A DNA stretch of 36,141 nucleotides, from positions 1 through 36,141 of the forward strand of contig WFSE01000008.1 of NCBI GenBank assembly GCA_015486135.1. The letters run 5' to 3'. A program made the translations under genes and the position numbers. Source of the stretch: Lentisphaeria bacterium (GTDB taxonomy: Bacteria > Verrucomicrobiota > Lentisphaeria > Victivallales > JAADHT01). Below are positions 23,928 through 31,300 of this stretch, piece by piece; within the stretch, counting starts at the first letter, position 1, and each line of letters begins with the position of its first letter. Under the pieces are notes generated by a model. The model searched no databases, was not told the origin of the DNA, and was given only the letters and a program-made list of their open reading frames with translations.

Positions 23928-24656
23928 ATGATAAACGTCAAGAACGTAACCAAGATTTTCGGAGAGAAAAAGGCGGTGGACGACATATCGTTTACCTTGG
24001 AGAGAGGCGATGTGTTGGGATTCATAGGGCCCAACGGCGCGGGAAAATCGACCATGATGCGGATTATCACGGGGTTTCTCCCCCCTACTTCCGGCTCCGT
24101 GTCCGTGGGAGGCGCGGATATCATGTCGCATCCGCTGGAGGTGAAGAAAAAAGTCGGTTATCTTCCCGAAAACGCCCCCTTGTACATGAACAAAACCGTC
24201 CGGGAATTTCTCGGTTTCATCGCCGACATTCGGGGCCTTTCCGGTAAGGTGAAGCGGAAACGTATTGACGAAATCGTGGAACGTTGTTTTCTTAAACCGG
24301 TGGAACACCAGAAAATCGAGACGCTGTCCAAGGGGTACAAGCATAGGGCGTGTTTCGCCCAATCCGTGATTCACGACCCGGAGATACTGATATTGGACGA
24401 GCCTACCGATGGATTGGACCCCAACCAAAAGCGCGAAATACGCAGGCTGATAAAGGAGATGGGGGAGACCAAGGCTATAATCATATCCACCCATATACTG
24501 GAGGAGGTCGAAGCTGTAACCTCGCGGGTGCTCCTCATCAATAAGGGGAAGAAGGTTTTCGACGACACTCCGAAGGAGTTCAAAAAGCTTTCCAAGAAGG
24601 GCGATTTGGACGAAGTGTTCGCAAAATTGACACTCGGCGACGGGACGGCCGCATGA
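23928..24656 (+). CDS. ABC transporter ATP-binding protein, GldA/NosF-like
   Basis: The ATG at 23928 has AAGGAG 6 bases upstream, which rules out the longer frame from 23862. The 242-residue product has Walker A GPNGAGKS (34-41), a signature in the variant form LSKGYKHR, Walker B 'ILILDEPTDGLDP' and 'STHILEEVE'. It resembles the ATPases of ABC-2 exporters such as GldA. It would drive the ABC-2/auxiliary membrane protein whose gene starts 52 bases after its stop. Together with the DUF4340 gene this is the standard Gld-type cassette, known for gliding in Bacteroidota but widespread in non-gliding bacteria, where the cargo is unknown. Confidence 0.92.
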   Translation: MINVKNVTKIFGEKKAVDDISFTLERGDVLGFIGPNGAGKSTMMRIITGFLPPTSGSVSVGGADIMSHPLEVKKKVGYLPENAPLYMNKTVREFLGFIADIRGLSGKVKRKRIDEIVERCFLKPVEHQKIETLSKGYKHRACFAQSVIHDPEILILDEPTDGLDPNQKREIRRLIKEMGETKAIIISTHILEEVEAVTSRVLLINKGKKVFDDTPKEFKKLSKKGDLDEVFAKLTLGDGTAA

Positions 24657-24708
24657 CCGTGGCCTTACGTTGCTTGACAGGATACAAAAAATTTTGGAGA
24701 GTTTGGCG

Positions 24709-27399
24709 ATGTCCGTACGAAACATTAAAACGATAACAAAGAGCGAGCTCGCTGGGTATCTCGTTACCCCGGCGACATACGTGTTCGTGATTATTTTCCT
24801 GGCGTTGTCTGGATTTTTCACGTTCATGATAGGTGATTTCTTCAAAGCCAACGATGCCACGTTGAGGGGCTTTTTCACATGGCATCCGTGGCTCTATTTG
24901 ATTCTCGTTCCAGCGGTGGGAATGCATTTATGGTCCGATGAGCGTCGTCTGGGAACCGACGAATTACTGTTCACCATGCCCGTGACGGTGTGGGAATGCG
25001 TTGCGGGGAAATTCCTGGCGGCATGGTTCACGATAGGAGTGGCGTTGTCCTTGACGTTTCCATTGGTAGTGACGGTCTGCTATCTGGGGGACCCCGACTG
25101 GGGAGAGATAATTTGCGGTTACATTGGCAGTTTCCTGATGGCGGGAGCGTATTTGGCGGTCGCTAGCTTCACCTCCTCGATAACCAAGAGCCAAGTTGTC
25201 AGTTTTATCGTGTCGGTAGTTATCTGCTTCTTCCTGAATATCGCTGGATGGCCACCTGTGACCAATATGCTGGTGAATTGGGCGTCTCCGGAGTTGATTG
25301 ACACGGTTGCCGCTTTTAGCGTGATGCCTCATTTCGAAAACATGCTACGCGGCATAGTTGTGTTGGGCGACGTGCTCTACTTCTTGTCGGTGACGGGATT
25401 CGCGCTTTTCCTGACTGCGCTTTCGCTGAAGCGCTATTCCAAAACGACAATGTCGACTGTGGTTGGCGCGCTGGTTGTGGGGTTGGCGGTGGTTTTCGGC
25501 AACGCCATATTCAACGAGTTGGTCAAATCGCGTTTTGATTTCACCGAGAACAAGATATACACACTCTCCGCGGCATCCAAGCGGATCTTGGCGAAAATCG
25601 ACCGTCCGGTAACAATCAAGTTCTATTGTTCGCGCTCCAACACTAGAATGCCGGTGATGTTGAAGAATTTCGCCGACCGCGTCGAAGATCTTTTAGACGA
25701 ATACAAGGAAGCGGGAAAAGGGCGCGTCTCCTTGGAGAAGTACGATCCGAAACCTTTCTCCGACGCCGAGGACTCCGCCATAATGGATGGTATCGCGGGG
25801 CAGATGTTCGGTACGTTTGGAGACAAAGTGTATTTGGGCGTGGCGATCTCCTGCGGAAAAAAACAGGCGGTGATCCCGTTCCTCTCTCCAAACCGCGAAA
25901 GCATGCTCGAATACGATATAACCAACGCCATATCGGAGGTGTTCAGAACAAAGAATTTGGTGGTGGGTGTCATGAGTGCTTTACCAGTGCTTGGTGGTCC
26001 CCCGACACAAGCCATGATGCAGCGCGGAGTATTCAAAATGTCCCCGCCATGGCTCTTTATCAGGCAGTTGAAGAAGAACGCCGAAGTCCGCAAAGTGCGC
26101 CTGGACACACGAAAAATCGACAAAGATATAGATGTATTGTTGTTGGTCGATCCGGCGGGAATAACGGATGATGCGCAATACGCGATCGATCAATTCTTGT
26201 TGCGTGGAGGAAGGGTGGCGGCTTTTTTGGATCCGCGTTGCTTCATCGCCGAGGCTATGGCGCGCTCCGATCGGTCGCTGATAAGCGCCACTTCCTCCTC
26301 TATGCCCAAACTGCTCTCGGCATGGAATATGGGATACACCACCAGTAGCGTCGTCGGCGACGCGGTGTTCGCGCGTAAGCTCAGGCGTCCCGGCAGCCCG
26401 GAGGCTAACTACGTGGCTGTTATGGACATTACGAAACAAGGCTTTGATCCTGACGATGTGACGACGGCTCAGCTCGACCAGGTAAGCATGATGTTTGCCG
26501 GGGAATTCCCAGGGAAGCCCCCGAGGGGAATTAAGAAGGACGTTCTGATTCATACGACAAAGGAATCTGGAACGGTCGGGACGTTTATTGCCAACGAACC
26601 ACATAAATCATTCCGGGAATTCGTCTCCACAGGCAAGTTGCGGCCGCTGGCCGTTCGACTCCACGGGCATTTTAAAACGGCGTTTCCAGACGGCCCGCCG
26701 TGGAAGGCTAAAAGGACAGCCGGGAAAAAAGACGGCGGAAAGCGAAAAGGCGAGGCTCCCAACGTGGCCAAGGACCAAAAGCCCGACGATACTCCTAAAA
26801 ACGACGGCAAAAAGAATGACGGGCAACTTACGCAGTCCGTCAAGGATGGCGTTGTTGTCCTCGTCGGTGATGCCGATATGCTATACGACGAGTTCTGCGT
26901 CCAAGCTCAAAATATTCTTGGTCAAACGGTCTTCCTGCCAGTTAACGACAACCTTAATTTCGGTCTCAACACTGTTGATTACCTCGGCGGTGACAGCGAT
27001 ATGATAGGCATACGATGCCGTCCCGCGATACAACGCCCGTTCGAGGAGATCAAGCGGCGCGAGGCGGTCGCTGAAAAGAAATTCAAGGCGAAGATTCTGG
27101 AACTGGAAGGCAAACTCAAAGCGACGAGAGACCGTCTGAATTCCCTGCAACGCCAAAAGAAACATGCGTCGCAAAAACGGATATTGTCCCCGGAGCAACA
27201 GGAGGAGCTCCGGAAATTCCGAAAGGAACAGGTGAGAATCCGGAAAGAGCTCAAGCAGGTGCAGAAAGAGTTCCGGAAGGAAATAGACGCGTTGCAAAAC
27301 TTTCTGGAATGGATCAATATCTTGCTTATGCCGGTGCTGGTGGCTCTGTTCGGCATAGTCGTAGCCATAGTAAGACGGAAGCGTGGAGGTGCCAAATAA
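24709..27399 (+). CDS. Gld-type ABC-2 permease fused to ABC auxiliary (GldG-like) domain
   Basis: The start is the ATG at 24709 (GGAGAG 7 bases before); a TTG at 24670 lacks a site. The 896-residue product joins two usual proteins. Residues 1-235 are the ABC-2 permease: 'LAGYLVTPATYVFVIIFLALSGFF', 'DERRLGTDELLFTMPV' and six membrane segments. From about 240 a further membrane segment leads into the GldG-like region ('RFDFTENKIYTLSAASKRILAKIDRPVTIKFY', 'NAISEVFRTKNLVVGVMS', 'DVLLLVDPAGITDDAQYAIDQFLLRGGRVAAFLDP'). A Lys/Asp-rich linker (about 665-710), a coiled coil (about 780-865) and a final membrane helix end the chain. In many genomes gldF and gldG are separate. It probably pairs with the upstream ATPase and with DUF4340. 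Confidence 0.9.
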   Translation: MSVRNIKTITKSELAGYLVTPATYVFVIIFLALSGFFTFMIGDFFKANDATLRGFFTWHPWLYLILVPAVGMHLWSDERRLGTDELLFTMPVTVWECVAGKFLAAWFTIGVALSLTFPLVVTVCYLGDPDWGEIICGYIGSFLMAGAYLAVASFTSSITKSQVVSFIVSVVICFFLNIAGWPPVTNMLVNWASPELIDTVAAFSVMPHFENMLRGIVVLGDVLYFLSVTGFALFLTALSLKRYSKTTMSTVVGALVVGLAVVFGNAIFNELVKSRFDFTENKIYTLSAASKRILAKIDRPVTIKFYCSRSNTRMPVMLKNFADRVEDLLDEYKEAGKGRVSLEKYDPKPFSDAEDSAIMDGIAGQMFGTFGDKVYLGVAISCGKKQAVIPFLSPNRESMLEYDITNAISEVFRTKNLVVGVMSALPVLGGPPTQAMMQRGVFKMSPPWLFIRQLKKNAEVRKVRLDTRKIDKDIDVLLLVDPAGITDDAQYAIDQFLLRGGRVAAFLDPRCFIAEAMARSDRSLISATSSSMPKLLSAWNMGYTTSSVVGDAVFARKLRRPGSPEANYVAVMDITKQGFDPDDVTTAQLDQVSMMFAGEFPGKPPRGIKKDVLIHTTKESGTVGTFIANEPHKSFREFVSTGKLRPLAVRLHGHFKTAFPDGPPWKAKRTAGKKDGGKRKGEAPNVAKDQKPDDTPKNDGKKNDGQLTQSVKDGVVVLVGDADMLYDEFCVQAQNILGQTVFLPVNDNLNFGLNTVDYLGGDSDMIGIRCRPAIQRPFEEIKRREAVAEKKFKAKILELEGKLKATRDRLNSLQRQKKHASQKRILSPEQQEELRKFRKEQVRIRKELKQVQKEFRKEIDALQNFLEWINILLMPVLVALFGIVVAIVRRKRGGAK

Positions 27400-27442
27400 G
27401 GGCGCCTTAGGACGGGAAAACTAGCGGGAGTGTTTGTGGAAA

Positions 27443-28606
27443 ATGAATAATCGTCAACTCACAATTGCCGCGGCGGTGCTGGTGGTCTTGGTGTCGTTGT
27501 TTTTCATTGTCTCGAGAAAACGCGACGCCACTTGGAAGCGAGGCACGGACGCCATAGTCAAAAATCCCCTTATAGAGGATTTGAACGTTAATTCCATAGC
27601 GAACCTGACATTGAAAGGCCAGGTGGCGACCGTCTCCATATCGCGGGGAAAGGATGGCTGGACTGTCAATGAACGGGGAGGGTTCCCCGCCAATTTCAAC
27701 AAAGTAAGGCGGTTCCTCCTGAAATTGACGAAGTTGGAGATTGTTCAGCGGCCACGTGTTGTTGAATCCCAATTTGCGGAACTTGGACTCGTAAAGCCGA
27801 ATCCAAAAGCGAAGAAAAGCGGAGTGGAATTGCGGATTGGCAACGCCAATGGCGATGTAATGCTTGGATTGATTCTAGGAGATCCGCATGTCCCTCCCAG
27901 CAAGGGCGACAATCCCTATGGCGCGCGAGTGCAGCCGGACGGACGGTATGTCCTGCTCGATGGCTCTAAATCTCCGGCGCTGGTTTCGGACGCGTTGCCT
28001 AACGCTATTCCGGATCCCGCCGCGTGGATTGACGATCAGGCGCTCAAGGTGACGAATGTTCTCTCCGTGGCGTTGCTAGGATTGAATTCAAAGAAAGAGT
28101 GGGAAATACGTAGGATGTCTTTGAGTGCCCCCTGGATCCTTGACGGAATGTCCAAAGACGAGAGCCCCAAACCGTATCTCATGTCCAGTGCGACTTCCGC
28201 GTTCAGGACAATGCGCTTGAATGATGTTATAGCCCTGGATTCCAAAAAAGTCGCCAAGCTGTTCGACAAAGCGAAGACAGTGGTGGTCCGGACCGGTGAT
28301 AATTTCGTCTACAAAATCCGTGTGGCGGTAAAAGGCGACAAAGGCTATCTCAAATACAATATCTCGGCGGATATCCCCGAAAAACCCGCGTCCGGGGAAA
28401 AAGATGAAAAGGCGAATAAAAGGTGGCGGGAGCGGCGGGAGGCCTTGGTTGCAAAACTGGAACGGGAGAAGAAAGTCTCCAAATGGATATTCGAATACCC
28501 CAAATATCAAATCGACTCCTTGTTGAAAAAACGTTCCGATTTTGTCACCAGGAAAGCGGACAAGGCCACTTCCAAGGATAAGTCGAACAGAGAAAAGGGA
28601 AGATAG
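27443..28606 (+). CDS. DUF4340 domain protein of the Gld-type ABC cassette
   Basis: From ATG 27443 (GGGAG 12 bases upstream; a TTG at 27434 is an alternative) the product has 387 residues. It has one N-terminal membrane anchor (about 6-24), then beta-rich repeats typical of DUF4340: 'NSIANLTLKGQVATVSISRGKDGWTVNE', 'NFNKVRRFLLKLTKLEIVQRPRV', 'YVLLDGS'. The C-terminus is Lys/Glu-rich. DUF4340 proteins follow Gld-type ABC-2 systems and probably sit in the periplasm; their exact role is unknown. The gene converges on the C45-type hydrolase with a 2-base gap and no terminator visible. Confidence 0.85.
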   Translation: MNNRQLTIAAAVLVVLVSLFFIVSRKRDATWKRGTDAIVKNPLIEDLNVNSIANLTLKGQVATVSISRGKDGWTVNERGGFPANFNKVRRFLLKLTKLEIVQRPRVVESQFAELGLVKPNPKAKKSGVELRIGNANGDVMLGLILGDPHVPPSKGDNPYGARVQPDGRYVLLDGSKSPALVSDALPNAIPDPAAWIDDQALKVTNVLSVALLGLNSKKEWEIRRMSLSAPWILDGMSKDESPKPYLMSSATSAFRTMRLNDVIALDSKKVAKLFDKAKTVVVRTGDNFVYKIRVAVKGDKGYLKYNISADIPEKPASGEKDEKANKRWRERREALVAKLEREKKVSKWIFEYPKYQIDSLLKKRSDFVTRKADKATSKDKSNREKGR

Positions 28607-28608
28607 GG

Positions 28609-29892
28609 TTACGGATTTCTTCCGCTGTTATGTCCCTCGCCGAAAAGGTTGTAGCGAACGTATTTGCCCTTGGCGGCCGGGATTTTTCCCGCGGCTAAAT
28701 ACATGCTATTGCGTCTAAAGTCGAATATCACGCTATAGATATTGCATCCCAAAAGAACGTCCGGGTTTCTAATGACGGATTTCAATCTTTTCAGAGGCGG
28801 ATCGTCCCCGCCGGGTTCGGACTCGGCGGTGCCGTCGCGGAATATGCGGGCGCTTCTAGCCGTTGAATCAACGGCGCAATTTTTCATATCCAATCCGCAC
28901 CAGTGATAATTATCGGCAGCGACGATTCCATCCACCGCCATGCGTCGCTTAATTGTCTCATCATCGGTACGTTCGTAGACGGCGGCGCGCAACTGCGTGG
29001 CGTCGGCGAGAGTAATGCAGAACGGCATTCCTTTTGGCAACGACAAAATTCGTTTTTCCGCCTCATCGAAACAGGAGCAGGTCTCGGCGATATCCCGCAT
29101 CGCGATAAAAACGGGCGCCCCCTCCACGTCGCCAGAGGACTGGCCTAGTTGGTTGAAGCCCAACGACACCCCTTTCTCGTTGATAATGGTTAATGCGCCA
29201 ACCATACCTGGAAAGCCAATGCGGACGGTTGAAAACCGCCCGTCGGATCCGGTAGTCCGGAAAATCGTTACGATAAAGTTGCCTATGCCGCCCAAATTAT
29301 CCCAATCGAGGTTATGCGCATGTAACAACCTCGGGCCGCCGACGGCGTTTTGCGAGAACGCCACCACCTCCCGGCAACCTAAGTGGTTGTATCCTAGGTC
29401 CAGGAAGGAATTGCCCAGTTTCAAGTCGGCTGCGGAGACCCCGGAGCCTTCGGCTATCCCGGATATCTCTTCGTTCCAGCGCGGCGCGATTTTGGCAAAC
29501 AAAGCTTCCGCCGCCGCTTGTCTGGATTTCAAGACGGACGCGTCGCCATTGCATATTACCGATTCGATATAGATGTCGCACAGAAGTTTTATCGCCCAGG
29601 CGCGTTCCTCGCCATGTGTCCGCCCCATCTCACGCGGGGTTCCGGAAAGCTCAAGGGTTTTGGGACTTGTGGGCAGACAGGAATAGAGGGCGTTCACGAA
29701 GAACTCTCGTCCCCCGGGAATGATATTCACCACCAGCAACGCGAACAGCACCGAGAGAAGAACATATGTGGTTCTTCTCAACCGCTTGTTTCGTTTTTTC
29801 AGTTGCCGCAACGCCGCTTTTTTCTCGTCGGCATCGTCCACGGAGATGTCCGCTACCCCATCGGCGCATTCAGGTTTTTCGGGATTTTCCAT
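28609..29892 (-). CDS. Membrane-anchored C45/acyltransferase-type Ntn hydrolase
   Basis: The 427-residue product has a charged N-terminus, one membrane helix (about 41-60), then a domain of the penicillin acyltransferase (peptidase C45) family. Seen are 'LELSGTPREMGRTHGEE' (about 80-96), the autocleavage site 'NHLGCREVVAFSQNAVGGPRLLHAHNLDWD' with candidate nucleophile Cys173, and 'IGFPGMVGALTIINEKGVSLGFNQ'. In this family a self-cleavage before the cysteine frees the N-terminal nucleophile, and members hydrolyse or transfer acyl groups on amides. With the anchor the catalytic part should face the periplasm. GAGG lies 10 bases before the ATG. Substrate and partners are unknown. Confidence 0.82.
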   Translation of the reverse strand: MENPEKPECADGVADISVDDADEKKAALRQLKKRNKRLRRTTYVLLSVLFALLVVNIIPGGREFFVNALYSCLPTSPKTLELSGTPREMGRTHGEERAWAIKLLCDIYIESVICNGDASVLKSRQAAAEALFAKIAPRWNEEISGIAEGSGVSAADLKLGNSFLDLGYNHLGCREVVAFSQNAVGGPRLLHAHNLDWDNLGGIGNFIVTIFRTTGSDGRFSTVRIGFPGMVGALTIINEKGVSLGFNQLGQSSGDVEGAPVFIAMRDIAETCSCFDEAEKRILSLPKGMPFCITLADATQLRAAVYERTDDETIKRRMAVDGIVAADNYHWCGLDMKNCAVDSTARSARIFRDGTAESEPGGDDPPLKRLKSVIRNPDVLLGCNIYSVIFDFRRNSMYLAAGKIPAAKGKYVRYNLFGEGHNSGRNP

Positions 29893-30018
29893 CTGCTACA
29901 ATCCTCTTTCCCAAGAAAGACGATAGGTCTTGGCCCACATGGTGTCAAACGTGCCACGCCAGAAATGGAGTAAGCCCCCATGATTCAACGGGCCAGGTTC
30001 CCGCTTTTTTTGCTCCAG

Positions 30019-30798
30019 TCACGTCACGATGTTTCTGGAATCGAAGACGGGCCCCTCCACGCATGTCCGCGCGTATCTCCAACCATCTTTGGATTCCGAA
30101 TCCTTGACCTTGGCGACACATGCGAAGCACGCTCCAACACCGCAACACATGAGCTGGTCTAGGCTAATTTCCCCGTGTGTCCCGGCGACGTCTAGAATTC
30201 TCGCCATGGCCATCAGCATCGGCTCGGGACCGCATCCGTAAAACCGTCGACCGCCGCTCTCATCGGCGAGTTCCTCTCTCAACAGGTCGGTGACTAGCCC
30301 CGATACTCCCTCCGAACCATCATCGGTCGCTACCATAACCTCAAAGCCCAAATCCTCGAAATCATGTCGCATGAGCAGATCCCGTTGCGTTCGCGCGCCC
30401 AAAAGAAGTTTTCCCGGAGAGGGGGAGCGTTTCGCCAATATATACGTCGCGGCCGCTCCGTAACCGCCGGCGACAATCACCGGTGTCTCGCCCGACATCG
30501 GCGGCGTGAAAGGTTGCCCGAGGGGCCCCAGAATACCGCACGACTCATCGGAGGATAACTCGGCAAGGTGGCTGGTGCCAGCTCCAACCACCTTGTACAC
30601 CACCGATAGAACTCCACTTTCGGAAATGTCGCACACACTGAAAGGTCTGCGCAAAAGCCGATCCTGGAGCCCTGGAATCGCAACATGGACGAACTGTCCA
30701 GGCGCAACATCGTCCGGGGTCAAGGGAGTTGCGAAGTCAATCCGAAAATAGTTTTCCCGCAGGTTTTCGTTTTTTTGTATCCTAGCTTCGAACAACAT
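30019..30798 (-). CDS. pyrK: Dihydroorotate dehydrogenase electron-transfer subunit-like flavoprotein
   Basis: The ATG at 30798 with GGAG 6 bases upstream is preferred over longer frames; it lies inside the end of the previous gene (17-base overlap). The 259-residue product has the FAD site RPFS (51-54), the NAD-binding 'IVAGGYGAAATYILAKR' and 'YGCGPEPMLMAMA', and the 2Fe-2S region 'MCCGVGACFACV...YARTCVEGPVF' with Cys219, Cys224, Cys227 and Cys246. PyrK passes electrons from dihydroorotate dehydrogenase B to NAD. No pyrD is seen next to it, so a partner elsewhere, or a different redox partner, must be assumed. Confidence 0.88.
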   Translation of the reverse strand: MLFEARIQKNENLRENYFRIDFATPLTPDDVAPGQFVHVAIPGLQDRLLRRPFSVCDISESGVLSVVYKVVGAGTSHLAELSSDESCGILGPLGQPFTPPMSGETPVIVAGGYGAAATYILAKRSPSPGKLLLGARTQRDLLMRHDFEDLGFEVMVATDDGSEGVSGLVTDLLREELADESGGRRFYGCGPEPMLMAMARILDVAGTHGEISLDQLMCCGVGACFACVAKVKDSESKDGWRYARTCVEGPVFDSRNIVT

Positions 30799-31219
30799 TG
30801 CCGTCTCCATCCGGTAGGAAATCGGAAACATGAAACTCCGGGAAAAAATTAGCCAAAAGCTCCTCGTAGAACTCCCGTTGCCCCGCATCGTCGAGCTTCT
30901 GCCGTTCCCTCAATTCCTCCATGATTATAGCCAACATGAACCGCATTCCCGTCTCCGGTCTCTTCCGTAACAGTGCGATCCCCTCTCGAAATGGCCGCCG
31001 CCTAACCTTTTCCAACAACGTGGCATCGATACTCCGCTCCACGCTGCCGTCGATAAGATTCTCGACGAACATAGCGCAAAATTTGAATTTGAACTCGCGG
31101 GTGATCCACTTCTCGTCATTTAGCGCCAGTGCCAAGGTTTTCGCCAGTATCCTCGCTCCGGAGCGAGGATGCCGCATCGCGATCCTCACTCCATTTCCAA
31201 TGGACACCGGCTTGCGCAT
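30782..31219 (-). CDS. Conserved-looking protein of unknown function
   Basis: I do not recognise this 145-residue protein. It is mostly helical and charged, with a basic N-terminal third ('VRIAMRHPRSGARILAKTLAL') and a C-terminal 'EELRERQKLDDAGQREFYEELLANFFPEFHVSDFL'. No signal peptide, membrane helix or catalytic motif is visible. It is a real gene by context: GGAG lies 8 bases before the ATG, and it sits between the protein kinase (81 bases) and pyrK (overlap) on the same strand. A role linked to either neighbour cannot be chosen from sequence. Confidence 0.65.
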   Translation of the reverse strand: MRKPVSIGNGVRIAMRHPRSGARILAKTLALALNDEKWITREFKFKFCAMFVENLIDGSVERSIDATLLEKVRRRPFREGIALLRKRPETGMRFMLAIIMEELRERQKLDDAGQREFYEELLANFFPEFHVSDFLPDGDGNVVRS

Positions 31220-31300
31220 AACGTTTTCTCCGTGGGTTTTTGTCCTCGCGACGCACCAGTATCGCAGGTGTTTTCGGCGCGGCGGAGTGCGATTAGGCCC

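Noticed and set aside
23760-24878. 372-codon open frame on the minus strand
   Set aside because: It lies opposite the well-supported ABC ATPase and permease genes, has no recognisable motif and is a codon-bias shadow.
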